A stretch of 64,000 bases of DNA from NCBI RefSeq assembly GCF_028279465.1, contig NZ_JANQNS010000013.1, positions 124,001-188,000 of the forward strand. Direction: 5' to 3'. A model generated the notes under the pieces. The model was not told the origin of the DNA. It ran no database searches and worked only from the letters and a program-made list of their open reading frames with translations. Numbering within the stretch: position 1 is the stretch's first letter; each line of letters begins with the position of its first letter. This document shows positions 21,943 through 33,191 of this stretch, in pieces. Made by a program: the position numbers and the translations under genes. This DNA is from Parasphingopyxis sp. (GTDB lineage: Bacteria; Pseudomonadota; Alphaproteobacteria; Sphingomonadales; Sphingomonadaceae).

Positions 21943-23048
21943 CAGCGCTGGCCGCGCGCTATCGGGAGCTGGTCGCGGCCGACGAGCTGCGGCCCGACCC
22001 CGATCAGGAACGGGCGGTCGCGCATCTTGCGGAACTCAGCAAGGCGCTGGAGGTTGCACCGCGGCGCGGCAGCATTCTCTGGCGTGCGCTGGGGCGCAAG
22101 CCGGAGCCGATACGCGGCGTCTATCTCTGGGGCGGGGTCGGGCGTGGCAAATCGATGCTGATGGATCTGTTCTTCGAATGCCTCGCCATGCCCTCCAAGC
22201 GGCGCGTGCATTTTCACGAATTCATGCTCGACGTGCACAACCGACTGCGCGCCGAACGGGCGAAGGAAAAGGGCGATCCGGTGCTGCCCGTTGCCGATGC
22301 GCTGCGCGATCAGGCGCGGTTGCTCGCGCTCGATGAGATGGTCGTGAACAATACGGCGGACGCGGCGATCCTGTCCCGCGTGTTTACCGCGCTGCTCGAA
22401 AAGGGCGTGACCGTCGTGACGACCTCGAACCGCCCCCCGGTGGACCTCTATAAAGATGGCCAGAATCGCGAGCTATTCCTGCCCTTTATCGATCTGATCA
22501 GCGAGCGGCTCGATATCGTGCCGCTGAACGGGCCGACCGATTACAGGCTCGATCGGTTGGGCGGCATGCCGACCTGGTATGTGCCCAATGGTGAGGCGGC
22601 CACGGTGCAGCTTCGCGAGGCCTTTTTTCGCCTGACCGACTATTCCCCGGACGATGCCGCGCATGTACCGAGCGAGGATATCGACGTCGCGGGCGGCCGC
22701 TCTCTGCACGTGCCGAAATCGTTGAAGGGCGTTGCGGTGTTTTCCTTCAAGCGCCTGTGCGGCGAGGCGCGCGGGGCGCCGGACTATCTCGCTGTCGCGC
22801 GCAAATATCATACGGTGATTATCGTCGGTATCCCGGTCATGGGGCCGGAAAAGCGCAACGAGGCCGCGCGTTTTAAGACGCTGATCGACGCGCTGTACGA
22901 ATATAAGGTGAAGCTGCTGGCCGCCGCCGATGCGCAGCCGACCGCGCTGTACGAGAGCGGCGATGGCGCGTTCGAATTCGAGCGCACGGCGTCGCGGCTG
23001 ATAGAGATGCAATCGGCCGATTATATGGCCGCCGGGCACGGCATTTAG
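21939..23048 (+). CDS. zapE: Cell division protein ZapE (AFG1-like ATPase)
   Basis: 369 residues. Walker A GGVGRGKS (65-72) in VYLWGGVGRGKSMLMDLFFE, the family motif RVHFHEFMLDVHNRL, Walker B-like LLALDEMVVNNTADAAIL, and VTVVTTSNRPPVDLYKDG. ZapE destabilises FtsZ polymers at constriction and is the bacterial counterpart of mitochondrial AFG1/LACE1. Length and motifs fit. It starts in a 4-bp overlap with the thioesterase gene and ends 2 bp before the convergent regulator gene. In several alphaproteobacteria zapE is found near mdh and the suc genes, as here. Confidence 0.93.
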   Translation: MTALAARYRELVAADELRPDPDQERAVAHLAELSKALEVAPRRGSILWRALGRKPEPIRGVYLWGGVGRGKSMLMDLFFECLAMPSKRRVHFHEFMLDVHNRLRAERAKEKGDPVLPVADALRDQARLLALDEMVVNNTADAAILSRVFTALLEKGVTVVTTSNRPPVDLYKDGQNRELFLPFIDLISERLDIVPLNGPTDYRLDRLGGMPTWYVPNGEAATVQLREAFFRLTDYSPDDAAHVPSEDIDVAGGRSLHVPKSLKGVAVFSFKRLCGEARGAPDYLAVARKYHTVIIVGIPVMGPEKRNEAARFKTLIDALYEYKVKLLAAADAQPTALYESGDGAFEFERTASRLIEMQSADYMAAGHGI

Positions 23049-23050
23049 CG

Positions 23051-23581
23051 CTAGATCGCTCGGGCGAGCTGCGTGCCGCGATCCGTCAGGCCATAGAGCG
23101 GCACCGGCGGAAAATCCTCGACAATCTCGCGCGCGACCAGCTCATGCGCCATCATCTGTTTGAGCGTCAGCGACAGTGCGCGCGGCGTCGCTGGAGCGAG
23201 CCCAGTCTTGAGCTGGGTGAAACGCAGCGGGGCTGGACGCAACGCCGATGCAAGCGGTAGCGTCCAGCGCTGAAAGGCGTCCGGGCCCAGTCCGAGTTTG
23301 GTCGACGTACCGAGAATTTCCTGGGCACGCAACGCCACCGCGGCTCCCGCTTCGGTAAGAATATATTCGGGGCGCAGCGGATGCCCGTGTCCCGGATTAT
23401 GCGCCACCCAGCCATGGCGCTTGAGATGATCGAGCGTACTGACGAGTGCCGACCGCGCACAGCCCAGCCGATTCAGCAGGACGACAAAACGAGCGCCGCC
23501 GCCCTCGGCGGTCAACGCCGCCAGCACTGGTACGGCCCAGCGCCGTTCTCCGAGTTTTCGCATATCGTCGGCCGAAAGCAT
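23051..23581 (-). CDS. Duplicated HxlR-like winged-helix regulator
   Basis: 176 residues from ATG 23581; the frame extends 19 codons upstream but that part is an artefact of AT-rich promoter DNA. It contains two similar winged-helix halves: RWAVPVLAAL...LTEAG (about 13-75) and RWTLPLASALR...YGLTDRG (about 100-170). Each has a DNA-recognition region (ARSALVSTLDHLKRHGWV and TPRALSLTLKQMMAHELVA), so a monomer may mimic an HxlR dimer. It diverges from the VOC gene across a 74-bp AT-rich control region and probably regulates it. Confidence 0.75.
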   Translation of the reverse strand: MLSADDMRKLGERRWAVPVLAALTAEGGGARFVVLLNRLGCARSALVSTLDHLKRHGWVAHNPGHGHPLRPEYILTEAGAAVALRAQEILGTSTKLGLGPDAFQRWTLPLASALRPAPLRFTQLKTGLAPATPRALSLTLKQMMAHELVAREIVEDFPPVPLYGLTDRGTQLARAI

Positions 23582-23655
23582 GATCGATCCATTCGCGATT
23601 GACTCAATATATATAAAGTATAAAAATAAGACTATCAAATCGGGAGGATGCGAAA
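23582..23655. promoter_or_regulatory. AT-rich divergent promoter/operator region
   Basis: Between the HxlR-like gene and the VOC gene lies a markedly AT-rich stretch (about 23608-23638) containing TATATATAAAGTATAAAAAT. This is quite unlike the surrounding coding DNA, and it ends in the ribosome site GGGAGGATG before ATG 23656. TATAAAGTATA is close to a palindrome and could be the operator. Individual promoter elements cannot be assigned with certainty. Confidence 0.5.
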
Positions 23656-24036
23656 ATGGGGATAGATTTCGACGGCGGGCTGACCTGCACTTTGGGTGTC
23701 TCGGATCTGGATCGTTCGATCGACTGGTATTTCGATACGCTGGGCTTCACTCTCATGTACCGCGTCGACGAGATCGGTTGGTGCGAACTCGAAACGGCGG
23801 TCGACAAGGTCAGCATGGGACTATCGCAGGTCGAATCCGTTGCGATCGGCGGCGGGGTGACGCCGACTTTCGGCACGTCCGATATCGAAGCGGCCAAGGC
23901 CGATCTCGATGCCAAGCATGTCAAACAGGACGGGCCGATCCAGGACGTACCCGGTCTCGTTCGGCTGCTGACTTTTTACGATCCCGACGACAATCCCTTG
24001 ATGCTGTATCAGGATATGCGCGAGGCGGCGGAGTAG
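23656..24036 (+). CDS. VOC (glyoxalase/dioxygenase fold) family protein
   Basis: 126 residues with the paired beta-alpha-beta-beta-beta modules of the vicinal oxygen chelate superfamily: TCTLGVSDLDRSIDWYFDTL with LGFTLMYRVDEIGWCEL, then TPTFGTSDIEAAKADLDAKH and FYDPDDNPLMLYQDM. Candidate metal ligands are few (no clear His/Glu set), so it may bind rather than turn over its ligand. Divergent from the winged-helix regulator; this pairing suggests response to a small toxic or oxidised compound (inference). A secreted DUF1579-like protein gene follows after 5 bp. Confidence 0.82.
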   Translation: MGIDFDGGLTCTLGVSDLDRSIDWYFDTLGFTLMYRVDEIGWCELETAVDKVSMGLSQVESVAIGGGVTPTFGTSDIEAAKADLDAKHVKQDGPIQDVPGLVRLLTFYDPDDNPLMLYQDMREAAE

Positions 24037-24041
24037 GAGCG

Positions 24042-24545
24042 ATGATCAAGGCACTGATTATCGGCTTGATCACGTCGCTGCTGACCTTCTCCCCGGCTCA
24101 GGCGCAGGATGGCGAGACTTTCGCCGAATGGATTACGGGCGATTGGGCGGGGTCTGGCCAGTTTTCCGGACAGGAGAGTATGGCGACGCTGACCGTCGAA
24201 GACACTCTCGGCGGCCGCTTCCATGCGTTCCGATATCGTTTCGCGGCAGCCGCAAACGATGGCGGCACCACATATTTCGAAGGACTTGGCCTTTATCACG
24301 CGCACGGTGAACGGGCTTGGACTGGCCAATGGTTCGACAGCATGGGTAATGTTCATCTGCTGAACGGCGCGATCGACGGCGAAACGCTCGTGGCCCATTG
24401 GGGCGATCGCGGCCGCACCCATTACCGGCGGGTGGGTGGCAACCGGCTGGAAATTGTCGACGCGATGCAGAATGCCACTGGAGAGTGGCAGGAATTTGCC
24501 CGTTACTCGCTAAACCGGCTCACTATCGGAGGCTCTGCAGACTGA
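24042..24545 (+). CDS. Secreted DUF1579-like hypothetical protein
   Basis: 167 residues. Signal peptide MIKALIIGLITSLLTFSPAQ ending AQA, then a domain opening EWITGDWAGSGQFSGQE and continuing VEDTLGGRFHAFRYRF and GLYHAHGERAWTGQWFDSMG. This follows the pattern of DUF1579/lipocalin-like bacterial proteins (WxGxG opening, alternating strands). Probably a small periplasmic beta-barrel or ligand binder; function unknown. ATG 24042 follows GGAG. Cotranscribed with the VOC gene. Confidence 0.68.
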   Translation: MIKALIIGLITSLLTFSPAQAQDGETFAEWITGDWAGSGQFSGQESMATLTVEDTLGGRFHAFRYRFAAAANDGGTTYFEGLGLYHAHGERAWTGQWFDSMGNVHLLNGAIDGETLVAHWGDRGRTHYRRVGGNRLEIVDAMQNATGEWQEFARYSLNRLTIGGSAD

Positions 24546-24619
24546 CCTTGGCTTCTGTCTGTTTCCGACCGACAGGCGACGTCCAACATTCCTCATAAAC
24601 GCAGTCCGCAAAGCCGTAA

Positions 24620-25675
<1,056 letters not shown>

Positions 25676-25677
25676 CC

Positions 25678-26253
25678 ATGATTGCAGCTCTTCTTCTGCT
25701 CCAAGCCGCTACGCCTGCTGAAACGCCGCCCGCCTACCCGACGAACGAGGTGCTCGTGGCGTTTGCCAATGCCTGTTCCGATCTCAGCGATATGAACGCC
25801 GTGAGCACGCGCGTCGCGTCGCAAGGCTGGGAGCAATTTGCGCCGGCGGCCGATAGCCAGCTCGGCGCGCTTGTCAGCATCGGACAACAGAATGTCGCGG
25901 GCGGCGTAGCGGGTCTGCAATATCGGGGGACGCTTGCCGGCCGGACGCTGTATCTCGCGCTCAGCGAGGCGCAGGACGGCAATTCGATCGCCCGGGGATG
26001 CCGGCTCTATGATTTTACGGCGCCGGCAATGCCCGATCTCGCGACGCTCGTTCCGTGGGCGGGACGGCAACCGAGCGCGCAGAGCGGCGGTGTCGGCGCG
26101 GCGGCGCATAGCTATAGCTGGTCTCCGAGCGCGCTCGCCGAAGCGCAGAATGAAACGGTCATAACCTTCATTCCCGCGGACAGCCCGCTCGCTGCGACCG
26201 TGCCCGCCAGCGGCCTGGCGCTCGTTGCCACGCAGACGGTACCGCGCAACTGA
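25678..26253 (+). CDS. Exported hypothetical protein, paralogue A of tandem pair
   Basis: 191 residues, starting 2 bp after the mdh stop. A short hydrophobic N-terminus (MIAALLLLQAATPAETPPA) suggests export. It shares with the next gene the pattern AFANACS, GWEQF, RTLYLALSEA, GCRLYDFTAPAMPDLATLVPW and a final ASGLALVAT. Two cysteines conserved in both (in ANACSD and GCRLYDF) could form a disulfide. No family recognised. Its position between mdh and sucD puts it under TCA-cycle transcription, but nothing in the protein says enzyme. Confidence 0.72.
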   Translation: MIAALLLLQAATPAETPPAYPTNEVLVAFANACSDLSDMNAVSTRVASQGWEQFAPAADSQLGALVSIGQQNVAGGVAGLQYRGTLAGRTLYLALSEAQDGNSIARGCRLYDFTAPAMPDLATLVPWAGRQPSAQSGGVGAAAHSYSWSPSALAEAQNETVITFIPADSPLAATVPASGLALVATQTVPRN

Positions 26254-26359
26254 TGACGGCCTTGTGCGACCCGGCTGCCGGATCAGCGTTTTCCGGCTTC
26301 CGTGCGGCTGACCTCGCCGAATGGTCGGGGTCCGCCGTCTACGATGATGAAAACCGCAG

Positions 26360-27004
26360 ATGATACGGGCGCACGCTATCCTCGTGGCGATCGCTTCGGC
26401 CGGACTAGCTATCTCGGCCCCGGCTGCTGCGGACGACCACGTGTCTACCGGCGACTATCCGCTGGACGATATTTTGGCAGCCTTTGCAACGGCCTGTTCC
26501 GGTGTCGAAGACCCAGCCGTCAATCGCGCCTCAGTCGAGGCGGCGGGCTGGGAACTCTATGAGCCCGATGCCGACAGCATAATGGGGCGGCTGATCACTT
26601 TCGGGCGTGCGGCCATCGAGAATGAAGAGCTGGAAGACGGCGAAACACCGACCGAGATTCTCGACAATGGCGTCTTCCGGCGGACTATTTCGGGTCGCTC
26701 GCTTCATATCGTGCTTTCCGGCGCACGGATCGACGAGATTAGGACGACCGGCTGCCGATTGTACGATTTCGAAGCAACGGCCGAGCCTGATGCGGAGACA
26801 TTATCCAGCTGGGCGCGTCGCGCGCCAGAAGCTGTCTCACGGCCTTCGGACGGGCTCGTGGCCTATAAATGGAATGGCGGCCTCAAGCCCGGGCATCTCG
26901 ATATGGAGATTTTCTTCGCCGCCCCGGACGCCGAGCTTCCAATGAATATCCCTATTTCCGGACTGACATTGTCCGCCAGCAATTTGGAGATTGAAGGTCT
27001 ATGA
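26360..27004 (+). CDS. Exported hypothetical protein, paralogue B of tandem pair
   Basis: 214 residues with a clear signal peptide ([20 protein letters not shown] then PAAADD). It aligns by eye to the previous gene: [56 protein letters not shown] with [20 protein letters not shown], and a C-terminal ISGLTLSAS. An acidic insertion ([18 protein letters not shown]) distinguishes it. Its last 4 bases overlap the sucD ATG. The pair probably arose by tandem duplication inside the mdh-sucD operon. Function unknown. Confidence 0.72.
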   Translation: MIRAHAILVAIASAGLAISAPAAADDHVSTGDYPLDDILAAFATACSGVEDPAVNRASVEAAGWELYEPDADSIMGRLITFGRAAIENEELEDGETPTEILDNGVFRRTISGRSLHIVLSGARIDEIRTTGCRLYDFEATAEPDAETLSSWARRAPEAVSRPSDGLVAYKWNGGLKPGHLDMEIFFAAPDAELPMNIPISGLTLSASNLEIEGL

Positions 27005-27885
27005 GCATTCTTGTCGACCGGAACACGAAGGTCATCACGCAGGGCATGACCGGCGATACCGGGACGTTTCATACGCAGCAGGGCCTCGATTACGGCACCA
27101 AGATGGTCGCTGGCGTCACGCCCGGCAAAGGCGGGCAGGAGCATCTCGGCCTGCCGGTTTTCGATACGGTTGCCGAGGCGCGCGATGCGACGGGTGCCGA
27201 TGCGAGCGTAATCTATGTGCCGCCCAAATTTGCGGCGGCGTCGATCATCGAGGCTATCGAGGCGGAGATTCCGCTGATCGTGGCGATTACGGAGGGCATT
27301 CCCGTGCTCGATATGGTCACCGTGAAAGGCCATCTCGAAAAATCCAGCTCGCGCCTGATCGGGCCGAATTGTCCGGGCGTGCTGACGCCGGACGAGTGCA
27401 AGATCGGCATCATGCCCGGCAGTATCTTCTCCAAAGGCTCGGTCGGTGTTGTCAGCCGTTCGGGTACGCTGACCTATGAGGCCGTGCATCAGACAACTGC
27501 CGTCGGGCTCGGTCAGTCGACGGCGGTCGGGATCGGCGGCGATCCGGTGAACGGCACCAATTTCATCGACGTGCTGGAGATGTTCCTCGCGGACGACGAA
27601 ACCGAATCCATAGTCATGATCGGCGAAATCGGCGGGAGCGCGGAAGAGGAAGCCGCGCAGTTCCTAGCCGACGAAGCCAAGGCGGGCCGTTCGAAGCCGG
27701 TCGTCGGTTTCATTGCGGGCCGCACAGCGCCACCGGGCCGCCGCATGGGCCATGCCGGCGCGATTGTGTCTGGCGGTAAAGGCGGCGCGGACGACAAGAT
27801 CGCGGCGATGGAAGCGGCCGGGATTGCGGTGTCGCCGAGCCCATCCGAACTCGGTACGACACTCGCCGCTCTGTTGCAGGGCTAA
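27001..27885 (+). CDS. sucD: Succinate-CoA ligase alpha subunit
   Basis: 294 residues. The alpha subunit binds CoA and carries the phosphorylated active-site histidine. Features: [20 protein letters not shown] (CoA-binding opening), [38 protein letters not shown], and [15 protein letters not shown] with the phospho-His. The beta subunit gene sucC, usually immediately upstream, is absent from this window; the alpha subunit alone is inactive. Its start overlaps the upstream paralogue gene by 4 bp and its stop overlaps the GDPD stop. Confidence 0.96.
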   Translation: MSILVDRNTKVITQGMTGDTGTFHTQQGLDYGTKMVAGVTPGKGGQEHLGLPVFDTVAEARDATGADASVIYVPPKFAAASIIEAIEAEIPLIVAITEGIPVLDMVTVKGHLEKSSSRLIGPNCPGVLTPDECKIGIMPGSIFSKGSVGVVSRSGTLTYEAVHQTTAVGLGQSTAVGIGGDPVNGTNFIDVLEMFLADDETESIVMIGEIGGSAEEEAAQFLADEAKAGRSKPVVGFIAGRTAPPGRRMGHAGAIVSGGKGGADDKIAAMEAAGIAVSPSPSELGTTLAALLQG

Positions 27886-28829
27886 CGCGCGCCGCAGGCG
27901 CGCACGGCTTCGGCCGTATTCTGACGCGTTTCAAGCGCGGCAAAGGCCTGATGATGGCGGTCCGTCGACAGAATATCGGCGCCCTGCTGGGCAAAGCGGG
28001 CATAGGCTTCATCACTGCCAGCAGCCGCGATCGCTTCGTCCAGCGTCCATAGCGTACCGAAATTGGCGCTGACGCCGCGTTCGGCCAGCGCCGCCCAGAG
28101 TTCGGGACGCGGCGTATCGAGACCGGTCCAGGCTATGATCCGTTCGGGTGGTATGCCGCGTGCGATCAACGCATCGAGATCCTCGATCTCGTCGATTGAT
28201 GTCGAGATCATGACCCGGTCGCTTGCCGCCGTAACCCGCGCGGCGTCGGGAATCGTATAGGTGATAATCGCGGCGTAATCCTCTGCATCATGCGCCTGGA
28301 GCATTGCAACAGCCTCTTCATGCGGGACGCCGCGTTTGACATCGAGCTGCAGCACAGCGCGCCCGCGCGCCCATTCGACTATGTCGGCAAGCGCCGGAAT
28401 GCGCGCCTCGGTAAGTTGGCCATCATTGTCTCTTAGTCGCAAGGTACGAAGCGTTGCAGCGGTTTGCGCGGCGAATGGCCCGGAAGCTTCGGTATCCGTG
28501 TCAAGCTCTGCATCGTGAAAGAGCAGCAAAACGCCATCGCTTGAGCGCCGGACATCGATTTCGAGCAGCATCGGCGCCTGCGCCATCACATGGACGAGCG
28601 TTTCGAGCGCATTCTCGGGAAAGCCCGGCTCCGGTCCGCCCCGGTGCGCACTGATTAACGTCGCATCGCGTTCGCGCATGCAGGCGAGGAACGCGCCCAG
28701 CCCGCCTTCTGGCATGACCATGGCCGTGCTGGGCTCCGGCAGCCGCGACTCGGTCAACAAGATCGGAGACGCGCAGGCAGCGAGTGCGCCACAAGCCGCG
28801 AATAAGAGGATTTTGGGAATATGGGTCAT
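27882..28829 (-). CDS. Glycerophosphodiester phosphodiesterase lipoprotein
   Basis: 315 residues from ATG 28829. Lipobox ALAACASP after a signal peptide. GDPD catalytic motifs are [19 protein letters not shown] (HRG and NxxE), [20 protein letters not shown] (ExD and HD) and [10 protein letters not shown]. It hydrolyses glycerophosphodiesters from phospholipid breakdown to glycerol-3-phosphate and an alcohol; a lipidated form would work at the inner face of the outer membrane or the outer face of the inner one. It lies opposite to and between sucD and sucA, so sucD and sucA are not one transcript. Confidence 0.88.
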   Translation of the reverse strand: MTHIPKILLFAACGALAACASPILLTESRLPEPSTAMVMPEGGLGAFLACMRERDATLISAHRGGPEPGFPENALETLVHVMAQAPMLLEIDVRRSSDGVLLLFHDAELDTDTEASGPFAAQTAATLRTLRLRDNDGQLTEARIPALADIVEWARGRAVLQLDVKRGVPHEEAVAMLQAHDAEDYAAIITYTIPDAARVTAASDRVMISTSIDEIEDLDALIARGIPPERIIAWTGLDTPRPELWAALAERGVSANFGTLWTLDEAIAAAGSDEAYARFAQQGADILSTDRHHQAFAALETRQNTAEAVRACGAR

Positions 28830-28977
28830 GCGGAACGCCGTAGTCCTTTTCTGTGACAGGTTTTTGGCCTTTGATCGGCAAGATCGTCTCAATCAGGTCT
28901 TGAACATTGTGCCGATATGATAGAGGGGCCATATCGCATTTTGTTCCGTCGCCACAGGCGGAAAAAGGATAGGTTCG

Positions 28978-31881
28978 ATGGGCTTGGAAGGCCTGAATTT
29001 CGACGAGCTGGCAGGCGTCAGCCCATCTTTCGTTGAAGGCTTGTATCGCAAGTACCGGGAAAACCCCGATGCGGTGGATGCGAGCTGGCGCGGCTTTTTC
29101 GACGGATTGGAGGCGACGACGAGCGGCCCGAGCTGGCAACGCCCGGGCTGGCCGGTCATAACGACAGACGCGGTTACGTCGGGCCTCGATCCGACGCAGA
29201 TGACGATCGCGGACCCCAATCATCCGCCCGCCGCGCCCTCCTATTCCCGCAAACCGCTGTCGTCGGACGAGATCGAACGGGCGGCGGGCAACGCTATCCG
29301 CGCGATGATGCTGATCCGCACCTATCGTGTGCGCGGCCATCTTGCGGCGAATCTCGATCCGCTCAAGCTCCACGAGCGCGAGCTTCCGGCCGATCTGACG
29401 CCCGAATTTCACGGCTTTACGGCCGAGGAGCTGGACAAGCCCGTCTATTTGGGCGGCGCGCTCGGCATGGAAATCGCGACGGTCAACGAGATCGTTGCGA
29501 TCCTGCGCGACAATTATTGCGGGCCGGTCGGCCTTGAATATATGCACATCAACGATCTGGAGGAGCGCCGCTTCCTCCAAGAGCGGATGGAGGGCAAGGA
29601 AGCCTCGATCCAGTTTACGCCCGAAGGCAAGGAGGCGATCCTCCGCAAGGTGATCGAAGCCGAGCAGTGGGAGAGCTTTCTCGGCAAGAAATATGTCGGC
29701 ACGAAGCGGTTCGGGCTCGATGGCGGCGAGTCCATGGTTCCCGCGCTCGAGGCCATCATCAAATATGGCGGTGCGGACGGCGTACGCGAGATGGTGATCG
29801 GTATGGCGCATCGCGGCCGGCTCAACGTGCTCGCCAATGTGATGGCCAAACCCTATCGCGCGATCTTCCACGAATTTGCGGGCGGCGCGGCCAATCCCGA
29901 GGATGTCGGCGGTTCGGGCGACGTCAAATATCATCTCGGTACGTCAACCGATCGCGAGTTTGACGGAATCAGCGTCCATATGTCGCTGGTGCCCAATCCC
30001 TCGCATCTGGAAGCCGTCAATCCGGTGGTGCTCGGCAAGACCCGGGCGACGCAGGTCAACCGCGAGGACCTTACCGAGCATAAGGAAGTGCTGCCCGTGC
30101 TGCTCCATGGCGACGCATCCTTTGCCGGCCAGGGTATCGTTATGGAATGTTTCGGCTTTTCCGGCATTCGTGGCTATAATACGGGTGGCTGTATCCATTT
30201 CGTCATCAACAATCAGATCGGCTTTACGACGAGCCCGCAATTCGCGCGCTCCTCGCCCTATCCGTCGGACATTGCGAAGATGGTCCAGGCGCCGATCCTG
30301 CACGTCAATGGCGACGATCCCGAAGCCGTGACCTTCGCCTGTAAGCTCGCCATCGAGTTCCGCCAGACCTTCCACCGGGACGTCGTTATCGACATGTGGT
30401 GCTATCGCCGTTTCGGCCATAATGAGGGCGATGAGCCGAGCTTCACCCAGCCGCTCATGTACCGCGCGATCCGCTCGCATCCGAAGGTTTCGAAAGTCTA
30501 TGGTGAGCGGCTCGTGACCGAAGGCGTTATCGGCGAGAATTGGGTCGATGAGGCGACCGATTCCTTCAACGCGATGCTCGACGAGGAATTCGAGGCTGGG
30601 AAAAGCTATCTGCCCAACAAGGCTGACTGGTTCGGCGGGCGTTGGGAAGGGCTCGGCATGCCAGCCGATCCGGAGACGGCCCGGCGCGGTATCGTGTCAG
30701 GCGTCAAGGAAAAGACGCTGCGATCGATCGGCGAAATTCTGACGACCGTCCCCGACGATGTGACGATCCACAAGACGCTCGGGCGCATTCTCGATGCCAA
30801 GCGCGCGATGTTCGAAAGCGGCGAAGGCTTCGATTGGGCGACAGCCGAAGCGCTCGGTTTCGGGACGCTGATAAACGAGGACTATCATGTCCGACTTTCC
30901 GGCCAGGATTCGGGGCGTGGCACGTTCAGTCAGCGCCATGCCGAATGGGTCGATCAGGAAACGGCCGAGCGTTACACCCCGCTCCATCATGTCACGGGCG
31001 GCCGGTTCGAAGTGCTGAACAGCCCGCTGTCCGAATATGGCGTGCTCGGTTTCGAATATGGTTATGCGCTGGCCGATCCGAAGACGCTCGTGCTGTGGGA
31101 AGCGCAGTTCGGCGATTTCGCCAATGGTGCGCAGATCATGATCGATCAATTCATTGCATCGGGCGAAGCCAAATGGCTGCGCGCCAATGGCCTCGTGATG
31201 CTCTTGCCGCATGGCTATGAAGGACAGGGACCCGAACATAGCTCGGCGCGGCTCGAACGCTTCCTGCAGCTCTGCGCCGGGGACAATATGCAGGTCTGCA
31301 ATATCACGACGCCGGCCAATTATTTCCATGTCCTGCGCCGCCAGATGTTGCGGCCATTCCGCAAGCCGCTCGTCATCATGACGCCCAAATCGCTGCTGCG
31401 GCACAAGGCGGCGGTTTCGGATCTCGAGGATTTTCTCGGGGATTCGCATTTCATGCGGATCAAGTCCGATCCCAATGCGCCCGACGACAAAGATGTGAAA
31501 CGGTTGGTGCTGTGTTCGGGCAAGGTAGCTTACGACCTGTTCGAAGCGCGCGATGCGGCCAAGGACAAGAATACGACCATTGTCCGGCTTGAACAGCTCT
31601 ATCCTTTTCCCGGAGAACCGCTGGTCGTGCGGCTGAAGCGCATGATCAATCTGGAGACCGTCGTCTGGGCGCAGGAAGAACCGAAAAATCAGGGTGCGTG
31701 GATGTTTGCCCGCCACTATATCGAGGAATGTCTCGAAGAGGCCGGTGTCGGCCCCAACAGACCAGACTATGCGGGCCGCGAGCCGAGCGCATCGCCGGCA
31801 ACCGGCCTCGCCAAACGCCATACCGAACAGCAGGAAACGCTGGTCGCCGCGGCGCTCGGCCATAGCCAAGGAAAGAAGTAG
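28978..31881 (+). CDS. sucA: 2-oxoglutarate dehydrogenase E1 component
   Basis: 967 residues, thiamine-diphosphate enzyme that decarboxylates 2-oxoglutarate. Characteristic opening [20 protein letters not shown], then [52 protein letters not shown], ThDP/Mg region [20 protein letters not shown] and [18 protein letters not shown], and C-terminal [20 protein letters not shown]. Length is usual for alphaproteobacteria. First gene of sucA-sucB-lpdA. Confidence 0.97.
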   Translation: MGLEGLNFDELAGVSPSFVEGLYRKYRENPDAVDASWRGFFDGLEATTSGPSWQRPGWPVITTDAVTSGLDPTQMTIADPNHPPAAPSYSRKPLSSDEIERAAGNAIRAMMLIRTYRVRGHLAANLDPLKLHERELPADLTPEFHGFTAEELDKPVYLGGALGMEIATVNEIVAILRDNYCGPVGLEYMHINDLEERRFLQERMEGKEASIQFTPEGKEAILRKVIEAEQWESFLGKKYVGTKRFGLDGGESMVPALEAIIKYGGADGVREMVIGMAHRGRLNVLANVMAKPYRAIFHEFAGGAANPEDVGGSGDVKYHLGTSTDREFDGISVHMSLVPNPSHLEAVNPVVLGKTRATQVNREDLTEHKEVLPVLLHGDASFAGQGIVMECFGFSGIRGYNTGGCIHFVINNQIGFTTSPQFARSSPYPSDIAKMVQAPILHVNGDDPEAVTFACKLAIEFRQTFHRDVVIDMWCYRRFGHNEGDEPSFTQPLMYRAIRSHPKVSKVYGERLVTEGVIGENWVDEATDSFNAMLDEEFEAGKSYLPNKADWFGGRWEGLGMPADPETARRGIVSGVKEKTLRSIGEILTTVPDDVTIHKTLGRILDAKRAMFESGEGFDWATAEALGFGTLINEDYHVRLSGQDSGRGTFSQRHAEWVDQETAERYTPLHHVTGGRFEVLNSPLSEYGVLGFEYGYALADPKTLVLWEAQFGDFANGAQIMIDQFIASGEAKWLRANGLVMLLPHGYEGQGPEHSSARLERFLQLCAGDNMQVCNITTPANYFHVLRRQMLRPFRKPLVIMTPKSLLRHKAAVSDLEDFLGDSHFMRIKSDPNAPDDKDVKRLVLCSGKVAYDLFEARDAAKDKNTTIVRLEQLYPFPGEPLVVRLKRMINLETVVWAQEEPKNQGAWMFARHYIEECLEEAGVGPNRPDYAGREPSASPATGLAKRHTEQQETLVAAALGHSQGKK

Positions 31882-31882
31882 A

Positions 31883-33160
31883 ATGGCAACCGATGTTGAA
31901 GTCCCGACGCTGGGCGAATCGATCACCGAAGCCACGCTTGGCGAATGGCTGAAACAGCCGGGCGACGCGGTCGGCCGCGACGAGCCGATTGCGAGCCTGG
32001 AGACGGACAAGGTTGCCGTGGAGGTGCCGTCGCCCGTCGCGGGCGTGCTCGAAGAACATGTCGTGGCAGTCGGTGATACGATCGAGGTTGGCGCGGTGAT
32101 TGCGCGCATCGGCGAGGGTGCGAGCGCATCCATAGGCAAGAGCGCGGAAAAAGCCGATCCGCCAGCCGAGAAGGCGGCGCCCGCCAAGCAGGCAAGCGCG
32201 GCCGAGGAGACGAAAAGCGAGGCGCCCGATACGGACGGCCCGCCGCTGACCCTGTCGCCCGCCGTGCGCCGGCTGGTGCTGGAGCATGGACTCGACCCGT
32301 CCAAGATCAAGGGCACCGGCAAGGACGGCCGGTTGACCAAGGACGATGTGCTGACCGCGGCCAAGGCAGAAAAGGCCGAGGCCCGCGAACCGAGCATGGA
32401 ACGCACCGAACCCGCGGCTGCTACTGCCCCGCAACCCGCGCCTGCCGCCTCTGGTGAGCGCAAGGAAGAACGCGTCCGGATGACCCGGCTACGCCAGACG
32501 ATCGCCAAGCGGCTAAAGGATGCGCAGGATACCGCGGCACTGCTGACCACGTTCAACGATGTCGACATGACGGCCGTCATGGATGCGCGCAAACAGTATA
32601 AAGAGCTGTTCGAGAAGAAGCATGGCATCCGCCTTGGCTTTATGGGCTTCTTTGTGAAAGCCGCCTGTCTCGCCTTGCGCGACGTACCCTCGGTCAATGC
32701 GCAGATCGATGGCGACGAGATCGTCTATCACGATTATGTCGACGTCTCGGTCGCCGTGTCCGCGCCGAATGGCCTTGTCGTCCCGGTCATCCGCAACGCC
32801 GAAAGCATGAGTTTTGCCGAGATCGAAACGACGATCGCCGATTTCGGGCAGCGCGCGAAGGATGGCACGCTGTCGATGGACGAGATGCGCGGCGGCACCT
32901 TCACCATTTCGAATGGCGGCGTGTTCGGCTCACTGCTCTCGACGCCGATCATCAACCCGCCGCAATCCGCCGTGCTCGGCATGCACCGGATCGAGCAGCG
33001 CGCGGTTGTGCTCGATGACGGCTCGATCGCCGCCCGGCCGATGATGTATCTGGCGCTCTCCTATGATCACCGCCTGATCGATGGCCGCGAGGCGGTGACC
33101 GCACTCGTCCGCATGAAGGAAGCGCTCGAAGATCCGATGCGGCTTCTGATCGATCTCTAG
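31883..33160 (+). CDS. sucB: 2-oxoglutarate dehydrogenase E2 (dihydrolipoyl succinyltransferase)
   Basis: 425 residues. Lipoyl domain with Lys43 in [11 protein letters not shown], an Ala/Pro/Lys-rich linker (about 80-120), the peripheral subunit-binding domain ([20 protein letters not shown], about 124-157), and a catalytic domain with [20 protein letters not shown] and the active-site [13 protein letters not shown]. One lipoyl domain only. ATG 31883 lies directly after the sucA stop; GAAAGAAG precedes it. Confidence 0.97.
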   Translation: MATDVEVPTLGESITEATLGEWLKQPGDAVGRDEPIASLETDKVAVEVPSPVAGVLEEHVVAVGDTIEVGAVIARIGEGASASIGKSAEKADPPAEKAAPAKQASAAEETKSEAPDTDGPPLTLSPAVRRLVLEHGLDPSKIKGTGKDGRLTKDDVLTAAKAEKAEAREPSMERTEPAAATAPQPAPAASGERKEERVRMTRLRQTIAKRLKDAQDTAALLTTFNDVDMTAVMDARKQYKELFEKKHGIRLGFMGFFVKAACLALRDVPSVNAQIDGDEIVYHDYVDVSVAVSAPNGLVVPVIRNAESMSFAEIETTIADFGQRAKDGTLSMDEMRGGTFTISNGGVFGSLLSTPIINPPQSAVLGMHRIEQRAVVLDDGSIAARPMMYLALSYDHRLIDGREAVTALVRMKEALEDPMRLLIDL

Positions 33161-33191
33161 ACATCTCGCTCCCCGCGCTTGAGGAAAGATA

